Assembly: GCA_030512295.1 (NCBI GenBank)
Contig: JAULSR010000005.1
Coordinates: forward strand, 2,046,001 to 2,110,000
Direction of reading: 5' to 3'
From: Bombardia bombarda
Lineage: Eukaryota > Ascomycota > Sordariomycetes > Sordariales > Lasiosphaeriaceae
Length of the DNA: 64,000 nt
Positions within the stretch are counted from its first letter, which is position 1. Each line of letters starts with the position of its first letter. The translations under genes and the position numbers were made by a program. Positions 35,452-46,469 of this stretch are shown here, piece by piece. Below the pieces are notes generated by a model. That model did no database searches. It worked only from the letters and a program-made list of their open reading frames with translations, and was not told the DNA's origin.

Positions 35452-37078
35452 TTTGACTCGTCGGTCTCGACGATGACTTGATAAAATTCTAGGCTGTGGT
35501 GGCCCCCTCTCCCCTCTCATCCGATTCGGCCGAAGCGAGATGTGATTATGTTATTCGATGGATGCGACGATGAAGACGATGGCTGATTGATGGGATGATT
35601 TGACAATTTGATGGGCGATGGCGGCGACGTGAAATGAGCGATGAAAAAAAAAAAGCACACCTTACCTATGGGTGGTTTGCGCGAGATGGGAATGGAAATG
35701 CCAAGAACGCAGCGCGGATTGAGAGAGATGGGAAAAATCAGTCACGGAAACGAGGGCGCTGCGTCTTATATAGGAAAGACGCCCCACGGCCTGCACAGAT
35801 GCACAAATGCACAGATGCCTGGCACCTAGCAGCGATAATTTTTTCTTCTCGCCGGCTGGGGAAGGCAGGCACCCGCGACTTTGAGCATCCAACGTGATTC
35901 GACGCGTAGGGTCTTGGGGGCGAACGGGATACTCACACGGTATCACCTGATGAGCCGCTATCCCCCGTTGGGAACAAGTGCCCAGCAAATCGCCAGGGGC
36001 GTTCCATGGATGGGCGTCGCAGCAGGGATCAGAAGAGGACGAAGCGGAATTGCACGGTCTGTGCACTTTTAGTCCTTTTTTGTTCCTTCGTTTTTGCTTT
36101 TGTCACTGCAAGGGAGATGCTTCCGTGCTGGGATGCGCAGAGTCATTTCCACGGGACAGACCTAGAAAGGGGTCGGGCTTGGTTCAACTTGGTTAGGTAG
36201 GTGGTGCTTCCATCCTTCCGAGGCGGAGCCAACAAATGGATGGATGGATGGATGGATGGGGGAGGGAGGGCTGGCGATGCAAGGCTGCCTGCCTTCCCTG
36301 TCAAGTCTGTCCCCCCGTGTGAACAAGTGTTAGTCGTCGACACGCGAGGCAACAAGATCAGATCATCGGGGAGGCGCAATCATTGTTCACCACCGACAAA
36401 ACGACTGTCTCGACATTATACGTTTCCAAGCCGACTCAATTGATCTCGTCTCTCAACAATGCATTCGCAGGCAGATAATTGTCGTCATCTGGTGTCGTAG
36501 ACCATATTGCGCATGCTTATCGTTTCTGTGAACGGCTGCCATTGTGATCTTAACACAAGCTCACCGAGCTTGGAGATCCAATATAAGGTATACTGCCCCG
36601 TGCCTACACTACACACGACTGTGTACAATGCATGGCTCCTCCCGCTCTTTGCCGCAAAACACAATCACGCATTTGTCTAGCTATGTCTCGGCATTTGATA
36701 CTTCCAACATTCACACAATAGGTAACACAGCGTTGACGAAAGCCCCTGTAAACGCCCTGATTCACAAACGCTGCGAGGTAACCAGACATTTTCTGTGCCA
36801 AGGTTGATGGGGCCTTCTGTTTGCTATCCCCTGTCATAGTAACGACCAGTGCTTATCTTTTCGGTCACAATTCCTGCAATACCGATTTACCCCTTTTTCC
36901 GAGCTCTTAGCCCACTTGCATTGTTTGTTCCTTGGCCCACCACTCCCCCGGTGCCAGGGCGATGCACAGGGGGTCGGCCTGCTAAACCCGGCTCGCCGTC
37001 TCCCAAAGGAGTGATGAAGCCACCAACCATTGCCACCCACCACCCACCACACCCACCACCCCCTATTCTACATTGCCC
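35452..37078. other. 1.6-kb spacer with ATGG repeat
   Basis: Upstream region of the BTB gene and downstream region of the hydrolase gene. Six tandem ATGG units lie at 36236-36259. No protein-like ORF. Confidence 0.5.
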
Positions 37079-38474
37079 TCAGCCACTGTTCAGAGCTCTT
37101 TGGGTCAGCTGCAATATGGCCTGTGCAGCGAGCTTCTTTCCGTCTCCTCTCGCAATCGCCTCGCTATGGTATGCGACTGGAACTGTCGCTTTCTCTACAT
37201 GCAAGCTAAGGTCTATACATCTCTGGTAGAGTTTCTCGCCTTGCTCTTTTGGTACCAATTCGTCTCTCGCTGCCTCGAGGATATAGATACCAGGCGCCGC
37301 TTGGCCGGTCTTCTTAGACAAATCGGCAATCATGCCCAAATTTGCCCAGCTATCCATATGGTTGCGGAGAAAAGGCCACAAATGCTTATATGGTAGCCAT
37401 TTCTGTGGATATAGTGTTTCCAACATGGCTCTGACAGATAGGAACGGAGTCTCGAGGATTAAGCCTCTGATCGGCATGGCTGACGGCGTCCTGCCGCTGG
37501 CGGCGGCGAGATTGGTAGCTATACCAGAACCAATGCTCTGGCCCCAAACCAACAAAGTCGGAACTAGACTTTTGTCATCGCCCCCGTACATCTGCTCATG
37601 GCGTTGGGCAATCCATTGCACACCAGCTTCCGCATCAAGCCCGAGACCCTTTTCGGACGGGCGGCCACGCGACGTCCAGTATCCCCTATAGCTTAAACAC
37701 ACAAAGGTCAGTTGTACATGTGCCAGGTTGGGAGCCTTGCTATCGCTGACAGCCCGAAGGACAAATGACAAGTCCCGAAGACGTGGTGGTATGGACGAGG
37801 CATTGCCTGGAGTGTTCAGTGTCAGTTTATATGGCCCCGTCAGTTTCGCTTGAAAATTTGAACATGGCCGGCCGACCTTGAAAGTAGAGGATATAGACAT
37901 GTGCCGGAGCCGCCTTTTCACCATTGGTACTCCCGTTTGGCAGATGGCTCTCTCTCTGGGACAGCGGGACTGTTGTGACGGCCATGGCAAGGTCTGTCCC
38001 ATCCGCTGCCCGCGTCCTCTCGTCAGTCCATTGGATGCCCCCACACAGATTGGCGTAGTCTGCGATACGCTCGCTTCGCGCATTGGGGGGCAGCCCGGGC
38101 ATGTAGATGATTTTGTTCTGGAACACTACCAGCATCATGCACTTCCACACCCACAGCGCTACCAAAAGCCCGCAGAAGTACACTGGTGGGAGAAGGAGGG
38201 CCGGAATGTGGACGTATCTCAAGCTGCTTGAGCTATGATTCCCGCTGATGGCAACAGGCGGCAGCAACAAGGTATGGACCCTCAGTGGTGGCGCGGGCCC
38301 GACCAAAGCCCAAAACCATGGCGCCGCCGCCAGACGAGTGCTACGACGGTGACAACTCGCGTGCTGCGAACCCGCCGCCGTGTGCAGAGGTTTCCGTTGC
38401 AGCTGTCGCCATTGGACCTCCAAAACGGGCAATGGATGGCGATATACCATGGCCAGCGACATTGACATTGACAT
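37079..38474 (-). CDS. Membrane-anchored alpha/beta hydrolase (BEM46/ABHD13-like)
   Basis: Probable serine hydrolase, substrate unknown. Exons are 38474-37877 and 37806-37079 (intron GTCGGC...CAG, 71 nt), giving 441 residues from this start. A hydrophobic anchor (LLLPPVYFCGLLVALWVWKC) precedes NKIIYMPGLPPNARSE, a feature of this family. The oxyanion region is YILYFQGNASS. The nucleophile elbow is WGQSIGSG with Ser about 290. The acid and base are likely in EAARDELVP and VAYHSEA. The N-terminal 80 residues are atypical, and the true start could be a later Met (for example 38450) or lie in an upstream exon. Confidence 0.82.
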
Positions 38475-39446
38475 CTCTCATTGGGGGTTGGATGCAGCGC
38501 GAGATGGCGGGGCGATGCAATGTGATGGACGATTAAGATCTTGCCTCTCTCTTCTCCCCTCTGCAGGATTTCGCGCTGCTGCTGCTGTTGCTCATGCCAA
38601 TGCCTAATAATCGTGTTCGTCTGCCACTCGTCGACTGCCAACAGCTCATGCAGGGAGTTCCCACAATCGCCCAAAGGGTCGTTGAGACCGACCTCGAACT
38701 GGGTCGACCTGGTTGGGCGGGAATCCCCTCTGTTAAAAGCTAATGGCTGCTCGAGAGTCAAGACCAATTAAAGCGACACGCGAGGCCCGGGCCGGTGTTA
38801 GGAGGAGCGGATTGCCCCAAACGATAGGAGAGCTTGGATACTGTGGTAGCTTTCAGGCATGCAAGGTTCCATATGCAGTCCTGTCATGTCTTCGTTATAG
38901 TCTTTTCACTTTTCACGGTCTCCTCGTAGGTTGTCAGTGACACCACCCACACACACACTAAAAGTGCAACCTCGCAGTCCCCACTTACAGTGCACATCCC
39001 CACCCTGTGATGCCAGAGCACTAGCCACTGAAACGTGCCCCGCATTATGTCTGCCTTAGCGCACGAAATCACCCAGCAGGTGGCTGGAAATAAGTGGATG
39101 GGCGATGACGATAGGCAAGCAGGACCCGTGGGGCCCCTCCTCTGCAGCTGATGGATAAGGCGCAGTCGGCGTGGACGGGTTGGAGCATCTCCAACTTTCC
39201 TATAAACCCAGGAATTACTCTGTACCAGCCAGCACCACTGCACTGCCGCCTATTTCCACGTTCTCTGCCTACAGCAAAATCGCTCAGTCTGGCGATATCG
39301 GTCCTTCAAATACCCATCTTTTCGTCCAGGCAAAAAAGGGCTGAGCTCCCATCTTTGTCCCAGACAGCATTTTCTCTGTGCACGGCAAGCAACCGAACAG
39401 ACAGACACTCACTACGACGCCACCACGTCCACCACCCGCCGCCACC
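38475..39446. promoter_or_regulatory. Divergent spacer hydrolase/sds22
   Basis: Promoter region for both neighbours. Several short ORFs overlap the hydrolase exon in other frames and are not supported. A CA-rich stretch lies near 38940-38965. Confidence 0.5.
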
Positions 39447-40801
39447 ATGCTGCCCCCTTCGGAAGAAGGTAGTCGGTCTCCAGGCCACCATATCGAGCTA
39501 GTTGATGACAACCCGTCGCCGCGTCATGAGGGCGAAGCGAGCCCGGGCCTTAGGAATAGCAAAGGCTGGGATGGGAAACTGCGGGTGCCCAAAAGCGCTG
39601 TGCTCGCAAACCCCGAAGCCCTCTCCGACCCCGAGTACTCCGACGACGACAACGTTGTTCCTGGCGAGGAGGTTGCGGCCGATGAAGGCAAGCAGTGTGG
39701 TCCCCGCCCGGTTCCAGCCCGCCTGGTTCCTCCCCAAACCAGACCGACTATCGAGACTCAACCGTCCGTCGACTGAAATGATTCGGCGGTGTGTGTGCTA
39801 ACTCACCATCTCCAGACCTCCTCGACGGCGAGCCTCTAGACACCGACGAGATCATGTGCACCCACTCCCGCATAACCGACATCTCGGCCCTGCAGCTGGA
39901 GCGCTTCACACATGTCGTGCGCATCTGTCTGCGCCAAAACCTGATCCAGGACATCGAGGGCCTGTCGGGCGTGGCGGGCACGCTCGAGGACCTCGACCTC
40001 TACGACAACCTCATCTCGCACATCCGCGGCCTCGACGACCTGACCAACCTCACGAGCCTCGACCTCAGCTTCAACAAGATCAAGCACATCAAGCACATCA
40101 ACCACCTCAAGAACCTCACCGACCTCTTCTTCGTCTCCAACAAGATCAGCACCATCGAGAACCTCGAGGGGCTCGACAAGCTCCGCAACCTCGAGCTGGG
40201 CTCGAACCGGATCCGCGAGCTGACCAACCTCGACTCGCTCAAGGCCCTCGAGGAGCTCTGGGTGGCCAAGAACAAGATCACGGAGCTCCACGGCCTCGGC
40301 GGCCTGCTCAACCTGCGCCTGGTCAGCATCCAGTCCAACCGCATCCGCGACCTGTCGCCCCTCAAGGACGTGCCGCAGCTCGAGGAGCTGTACATCTCGC
40401 ACAACGCGCTCGAGTCGCTCGAGGGCCTCGAGCACAACACCAAGCTCAAGGTGCTCGAAATTTCCAACAACAAGATCGTGAGCCTGAAGGGGCTCGGCCC
40501 GTTGGCGGATTTGGAGGAGCTCTGGGCGAGCTACAACCTGGTGGCCGACTTCCAGGAGGTCGAGAGGGAGCTCGGCGACAAGAAGCAGCTGACTACCGTC
40601 TACTTTGAGGGCAACCCGCTGCAGCTGCGCGGACCGGCTGTGTATCGGAATAAGGTCAGGTTGGCGTTGCCGCAGGTGCAGCAGATCGACGCGAGTGAGT
40701 TTCACTGTTTCTCCCTTCTTCTATTATCTTTTATCCTCCACGTTCTTTCTTTCGCATGACCACTCACTAACCATACAACAGCGTTTGTACGAGCATCCTA
40801 G
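39447..40801 (+). CDS. sds22: Protein phosphatase 1 regulatory subunit Sds22
   Basis: Leucine-rich repeat regulator of PP1, required for chromosome segregation. Exons are 39447-39687, 39816-40694 and 40782-40801, giving 379 residues. The acidic N-terminal tail is followed by about ten 22-residue SDS22-type repeats: LEDLDLYDNLISHIRGLDDL, LTSLDLSFNKIKHIKHINHL, LRNLELGSNRIRELTNL and so on. The LRR cap follows (VYFEGNPLQLRGPAVYRNKV), and the protein ends QIDATFVRAS. Intron 2 is GTGAGT...CAG. Intron 1 is best explained by a GC donor (AAG followed by GCAAGC at 39688) with the CCAG acceptor at 39815. It is in phase and gives DEDLLDGEP. Two weak GT donors (39697, 39700) also keep phase and would add 3-4 residues. 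Confidence 0.94.
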
Positions 40802-41914
40802 AGTTTTCTTTTTCCCCTATAGTTAGTTAGGCTGGGTCGGCTCCCAAAGGTCGGGAGATTTTTGATTTCAAAGCAAGCAAACAAACCAGGTCCGTCTTGA
40901 CTGCATCACATAATACCGTGGAGAGAGGAACTTGGGGCGGGAATGGCAGGGAGGGGGTTACATGTCTTCTCTCAATCATAGCATGGCAACGGCGTTTTTT
41001 TTGGTCGCGGTAACGGGTTGGGTGGCATATTGGTTGTTGTGAAGAGACAGATCAAATGTTTCTAGGCTTCCACTCTGGGTTAGGGGTCAGGTGATTTTGC
41101 GTCGTCGTCGTGGTTTCGGTTTCTTGCTGTTTTGTTTTCTCTGCACCCCCCTCCCCCCGGACGAACGTGGACACAAACCCGGGGTTAACAAGCACGGTCG
41201 CGAAACGGAAGACAGAGGCGGGATACAGTTATAGTCATCCACATCGACAGACAGGCACATACGAGGAGGACTACTTAGTTGGACATGCGGGTGGATATTT
41301 CCCGGTTCATAACAAACTGTCGGTCAAAAAGAGAAAGGAGGCATGAGGCATGATCTATCCTGTCTCTTTTTATATGGCACTTCTAATCCTCACACCTTAT
41401 CATAGAGATGGATGAAGGATGAACCGAATGAATGAACGGGCTAATTGGCTGTCATGTTTTGTTTTACTGGTCTTTTTGTGATGTTTTTGTGCTGGCTAAA
41501 AAAGAATAATGGATTTGTACTCTATGGCAAGAAGATACCAGCATGAAACAAGCATGGCCCACCATGCATGGAACATGAATATAACTTTAGAGATCTCTCA
41601 ATGGGATACAAAAGTAAGTGTGTGTGTGTGGGAGTGTTTGTGTATGTGTGTTTGTTACAAGGCCGGCTTTGAATCAAGACAAACCCAGAAAAAATCCGAG
41701 AATTCAAAAGGGAGTTTCCTTTTCAGCAGTCGGCCTCCTCCCTCCCGACCACTGAGGGGGGTATCGTATCGGGGTGATGAGACCAGCTGGAGTGGAGGGA
41801 GGGTCCTAAACTAGGATCAAAGTCCTGGATAGGATCATGCATGCAGGTCCTGGGTTCTGGGCGGGGCGGGGCGTCGGGGTGTATGTTTTTCTCTCCCGGT
41901 CTCATTGGCGCCAT
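40802..41914. other. Convergent 3' spacer sds22/xylose reductase
   Basis: 3' flanks of two convergent genes. GT repeats near 41620-41655. No gene supported. Confidence 0.55.
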
Positions 41915-43273
41915 TTAGGCAAAGATCCAGAGGAGCTCAGTGGGGAAGTACTGCGGGGGGATGATAGGTCAGTATGACACAAAGATACAAACGAGCGCAA
42001 GGGAAGTGACGTACGTTGGATGGCTGGTTGAAGCGGATGCCCCTGTCGAGGCCGGAGATGGTCTTGATCTCGTCGTCGGACAGGTCAAAGTCGGTGCAGT
42101 TGAGGTTAGAGAGCATGGTGGGCTCTCTGCTGCTCTTGGGGATGACGGCCAGGCCGCGCTGGGTGGCCCAGCGGAGCAGGACCTGGGAGGGGGCCTTGGA
42201 GTGCTTGTCGGCGATGCTCTGGATGGTCTGGTCCTCCATGAGGGGGGTCAGCTTGACGGCGTGCTCCATGTTGAACTCGCGGAAGCTGGCGGGGCCAAAG
42301 GAGCTGTAGGCAGTGACGGCGATGCCCTCGTGCTTGCAGAGGTTGAGCAGCTCCTGCTGAACGAGGTAGGGGTGGTGCTCGATCTGGAGGGTGGCGGGGC
42401 GGATCTTGGCGTAGCGCAGCAGGTCGTAGAGCAGCTGGCCCTGGAAGTTGGAGACGCCGATGCTCTTGGAGAGGCCGGCGTCGACCAGGCTCTCCATGGC
42501 GGTCCATGTCTCCTGGATGGTAGCCTTGCTGGGGCGGATCTCGTCGCCCTCGTACTGCCAGCCGGGCGGGTAGCGGACCGAGGGGTCGACGTACTCGAGG
42601 GCGACGGGGAAGTGGATCAGGTAGAGATCGAAGTAGTCGATGCCCCAGTCGGCCAGCTGCTTCTTGACGATGGGCTGGACGCGCTCGCCGTTGTGGAACG
42701 TGTTCCAGAGCTTGGACACGATGAAGAGCTCCTCACGCTTTACGAGGCCCTCCTTGATGGCCCGCGCAACACCCTGACCGCACTCGACCTCGTTGCCGTA
42801 GTCTGTATGCCATTCTGTCAGCAGATGCAGCCAGCAAGCATCTCGAGTGTCATGTATCACGGGATTTGCAATGACCCGAAGAACCGAAAAGGAGGGCTCG
42901 GTGAAATTGGGAATTGGGACTTGGGAATTGGGGGCGCACCCCCCAAGCTGCAGGCGAGGTGGGGGAGAAGGGGGGGAGGGGAGGGGAGGGGAGGGGGAGG
43001 GGAGGGGGCGGGGTAAGATGTGGTCAATCGCGCCTGCCCCTCATAAAGCTGGGTTTCGGTATCGGCTATACCGCGCGTTACATCTCTCTGAAAAAACAAG
43101 ACACAGAAATAAGTGCGAGATGGCTTACCGCAGGCACCATCAAACAGGCGGTATCCAGCCTTGATGGCATTGTAGACCACATCGGCGGCGATGGGGTTGT
43201 CGACCTTCCAGAGACCGAAGCCCACCTGGGGCATCTCATAGCCGCTGCTGAGCTTGATTTGGGGAGTCGCCAT
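41915..43273 (-). CDS. xyl1: NAD(P)H-dependent D-xylose reductase (aldo-keto reductase)
   Basis: Cytosolic enzyme reducing D-xylose to xylitol, the first step of fungal pentose use. Exons are 43273-43129, 42802-42015 and 41950-41915, giving 322 residues, the usual length. Introns are GTAAGC...CAG (326 nt) and GTACGT...CAG. The aldo-keto reductase tetrad is visible: Asp45 and Tyr50 (FDGACDYGNE), Lys79 (IVSKLWN) and His112 (LIHFP). The xylose-reductase signature KSIGVSNFQGQLLYDLLRYA and the coenzyme motif IPKSSRE are present. The last exon encodes YFPTELLWIFA. The first intron contains a long G-rich tract on the + strand. Pentose genes are usually controlled by XlnR/Xyr1 and CreA; I did not verify sites upstream. 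Confidence 0.96.
42960..43013. repeat. G-tract (GGGGA)n block inside intron 1 of xylose reductase
   Basis: On the + strand, runs of three to seven G separated by single A repeat at least eight times, ending GGGGGCGGGG. The pattern satisfies quadruplex criteria several times over. The transcribed RNA from the minus-strand gene would be the C/U-rich complement. Confidence 0.9.
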
Positions 43274-44668
43274 CTTGTCTCGTTGTGAATGTGTATTTCA
43301 GGCGTGTATGAGGATGTGATCTGGGTTCTGGCGGCTCGTCAGAAACTTTGGTCTCGAGTTATAAGTAGAGAGCTATCTCGTCCAAGCTCGTGTGCTGAAC
43401 AGTCCCGACAAAGACGGGGCTGCAACCGGGAGTGATGGTGACGCAAGACTTACTGAGGGGTGGCTTGGATGAGATGAATTCTATAGAGTTCGAGAACAGA
43501 TCAACCGAGACGAGTACTGCCATCTAGGAGCTCATGTGGTATTTATAACACCGCCACCTTCATGAACCTTCTCGGGTCGAGGAGGGGGGTGCCACTTGGC
43601 CAAGCTAGCTTCTCACACACTCCGCTGCGGATTCCGCTTCATCTAGATGATGTGCCGCCTTGCTGAGGAGCATCCCGCAGCCAGCTCTCCTCCTCCTCAT
43701 CCTCCTCCTCCTCCTCCTCCATGTGCAAAAGCTGCAGGCCTGCAGACCTGCAGACCTGCAGAGTAGACCCGCTCCATCGTCATACAACGTGGGACTATCG
43801 ACGGTTGCCTTTTCTCTTTGTTCTCGGTTCGCCAGACAGCATTCCGCGTTTCTACTGGCAGACGCGAGAGGCCGAGATAGGTTTTGGGCGGCTGCTTCTC
43901 AGCGTCTGGCTCAGTGATTGGCATGGGTAATACAAACATTGGTCCCTCCAAGGTACACAGTAGTGGGTCGGTCTGCTCAATGCCCATTTGTGCGGCTTAA
44001 ACGGGTATCTCGAAAATGTTGGAGAAATGTGGACTCTGAGGGGAATGGTTGAGGTAGCGTGACCCACCGAGGGGTCCTGTGTTTCTTGCTCTTAGCCTTA
44101 TGTTCTTGGCTTCCAAAGTTCCAACAATCCAATGCTGCCCCTCTTGCTGCACATGGCGACCAAAATAATTCCCATACCACGCTGCGGAGCGTTGTATCTT
44201 GCGTAACAAAACTGACCAAGTTTGGAGTAATCATTATAGAGACAATATTCTCATTCCGAGCTTCGCAACTGGCTTCTGCAGCATGTCCTCCTTTTTGGGC
44301 ACCTATCCAATTGTGTTGGAGTATATGTGTTTGCTTGGTCCCGTCAAAGGGGCTCCAGGAGCCCAGTGACGATCATGTGCTTCAACATGACGATTTGCCT
44401 CTTTGGGAATCCACAGAAGAGAGAGACTAGAGCTTCCTCAACCACCCCGGTATCCCGGCTTCGACTGCCATTTAGCCTATTTACCCGTAGACCAACCAGA
44501 GATGCCGGCTAATTGGGGGACTGCAGGGCGACAAGATTATCCCCCGCGGCTCTTGTGTTGCTGTTAGCGTTTAGGGATCCTTGTACGAGTATTTGTATAC
44601 CTCGGTGAGCAGCTCAAGGTGAGCGTGGTGAGAAAGACACCCAGTGGACACAATTCTTCCCTTCCTCC
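43274..44668. other. 1.4-kb spacer with CTC and PstI-like repeats
   Basis: Upstream region of xylose reductase. A CTC triplet array lies at about 43687-43720. Immediately after it CTGCAGGC/CTGCAGAC units repeat (about 43730-43760). No gene is supported. Confidence 0.5.
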
Positions 44669-45742
44669 TCAAACCCTATTCCCATACCAGCAATCACACG
44701 TCCTCACCACCCCCAGCCCGCCCTCCTCCGTCCCCTGAACGCCCCCATCAACCACCTGCAGCGGAATGCCCTGGTTATTCCTGCAATCCGGCACCCCTTG
44801 GCCAGCCTCCTGCGCCTCTCTTACCTCGACCGCAAACGGCCAGGGCGCAAAGACAGCTGTGTTGGTGACATTCACGGACGCAGAGCCAATGCCTTCGGGG
44901 TAGCTGGCGCGCAGGCGCGTCCAGATGGCGGCGGTGACGACGGTCGAGTTGAACCAGCAAGTGGCGAGCTCGCCCGAGCCGGAGCTGTCGACGGGGGTGT
45001 TGGGCGAGACGGCCTTGCGCATGGTGAAGTTGAAGGTGAAGTGCTCGGTGGGCTGGTCGGCGTCGAGGAGAGTCAGGCTGGCGTTGGTGAAGGAGGGGAC
45101 AAAGGGGTTGGCGGAGGATGAGATGAGGTATGAGTGGTTGTTATTGTTGCTGTTGTCGGTGGTGGTGGTGGTGGTGGTGGTGGTGGTGGTGGTGCTGACT
45201 GGTGAGATGATCCAGTGGAAGGTGGCGGATGAGGGGCTGGGTGACGATGGGCTATAGACCGAGAAGGGATAGCATTGCCACGTAGATGGGTTGTTGGTGC
45301 AGCCGGTGGACGTGCTGGTCAGGGCTGTTGTGAAGGCGTAGGATCCGGCCGGGAAGACGGGTGGTCCCGTGGCCAGCGGTGATGATGCTGGTGACAACGA
45401 GTCGTCTCTTTTTCCGAGGCCAATGGGCAACCCGACAGCGAGGCCGATTGCCAAGCACAGAAGCACACTGGCGGCGATGAGCAGTCTGAACCAACCGCCG
45501 CGCTTCGCAATCCACTTGTGATCCCTGATGCCGGGTTTGAAAGCTTCCGACTTGCGATCTGGCATGCTCTCGTCGCTGACGGCGGACGGCGTGTAAGTAG
45601 CGCTGTGCAAGTATCTCGCCCAAGCCATCGTCGCCAGACGCCGCGGCGACTTTAAAGGAATAGGGGGCGGCACAACGTCATCCTCGACGATGACGGGCAT
45701 CGGCGGCGTGAGCCGTAGCGACGATGTTCGACTAGGCGTCAT
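44669..45742 (-). CDS. Single-pass type II membrane glycoprotein, function unknown
   Basis: Intronless, 357 residues from the Met in MTPSRTSSLRL; the frame stays open to 45928 but the upstream part looks non-coding. The N-terminal cytosolic tail is Pro/Arg-rich. One helix (LLIAASVLLCLAIGLAVGL, near residues 90-110) precedes a Ser/Thr/Pro-rich stalk. The stalk includes twelve consecutive threonines encoded by an ACC microsatellite (about 45158-45193), followed by an Asn-rich patch. The outer domain has several N-glycosylation sequons (NAS, NFT, NST, NVT) and a few cysteines (TGCTNNPSTWQCYPF and a terminal CDCWYG). I do not recognise a named family, though similar proteins are widespread in Sordariomycetes. 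Confidence 0.72.
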   Translation of the reverse strand: MTPSRTSSLRLTPPMPVIVEDDVVPPPIPLKSPRRLATMAWARYLHSATYTPSAVSDESMPDRKSEAFKPGIRDHKWIAKRGGWFRLLIAASVLLCLAIGLAVGLPIGLGKRDDSLSPASSPLATGPPVFPAGSYAFTTALTSTSTGCTNNPSTWQCYPFSVYSPSSPSPSSATFHWIISPVSTTTTTTTTTTTTDNSNNNNHSYLISSSANPFVPSFTNASLTLLDADQPTEHFTFNFTMRKAVSPNTPVDSSGSGELATCWFNSTVVTAAIWTRLRASYPEGIGSASVNVTNTAVFAPWPFAVEVREAQEAGQGVPDCRNNQGIPLQVVDGGVQGTEEGGLGVVRTCDCWYGNRV

Positions 45743-46469
45743 TCTATCATCCCCCACCCACTGCGCCCTGACGCATGATTTTTGAAGAGATCGTGAGAGA
45801 AATGCCCCCCCCAGGGCCCCCGATAACGAGAAGAAACAACACCTAATTGCCATCTCGCCGCCACTGCCGCCACCATCGGGGAGGGGGGGCTTGTAAGACC
45901 AATTAGCCCAAAATCCCCAGCAGCTCATTTCAGCTCAGCTCAGCTTCAGCTCAAAGCACATGGCGAGCAAGGGTCTGTCCGCATGGGCGCCACATCGATA
46001 TCTTGGCTAACCACCTTTCTTTGATTCTTGTCCCGCTTCACACCTTTGTCTTGCTCAGATCTTTAAGGTAATAATCGACAATCACGGGGATCATGCTATC
46101 AAACCAAAGCTCGAGACCGGGCACATCATGTTGAAGGTGATTAAACCCGGTAACTGCTGTGTGCGAATCCAAATGTAAACGAGAGGTGTGACAAGATTTA
46201 GTAGCTCTAATATTGCCATTTTTCTTCATTCGTCTGAAGTATACTGACTCCAATCGTAAACGCCAACAGTTTGCATTCCCACAAGATACCTACCCCCATT
46301 TAGGTACCTAACAAAAACCAAAAAGGATTCCAAAATTCATAGGGCACAGAGTAGCATAGTAGGTGCGTGTGTGTCTCATACATACTCGTTCGCTGCATTG
46401 CATTACGCGTTTTCAAACCAACCCCTTTTCCAAAATAAAAAAAAATAAAAAATCCATCCCGTCTCTTGT
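45743..46469. other. Spacer membrane protein/ABCD transporter
   Basis: Upstream region of the membrane glycoprotein gene and downstream region of the transporter gene. TACCTA motifs lie near 46288-46311, and an A-rich stretch near 46435-46450 is probably part of the transporter 3' region. Confidence 0.5.

Noticed and set aside
39836..40705. Long open frames on both strands over sds22
   Set aside because: Codon-bias shadows of the leucine-rich repeats; the + strand LRR reading is clearly the real one.
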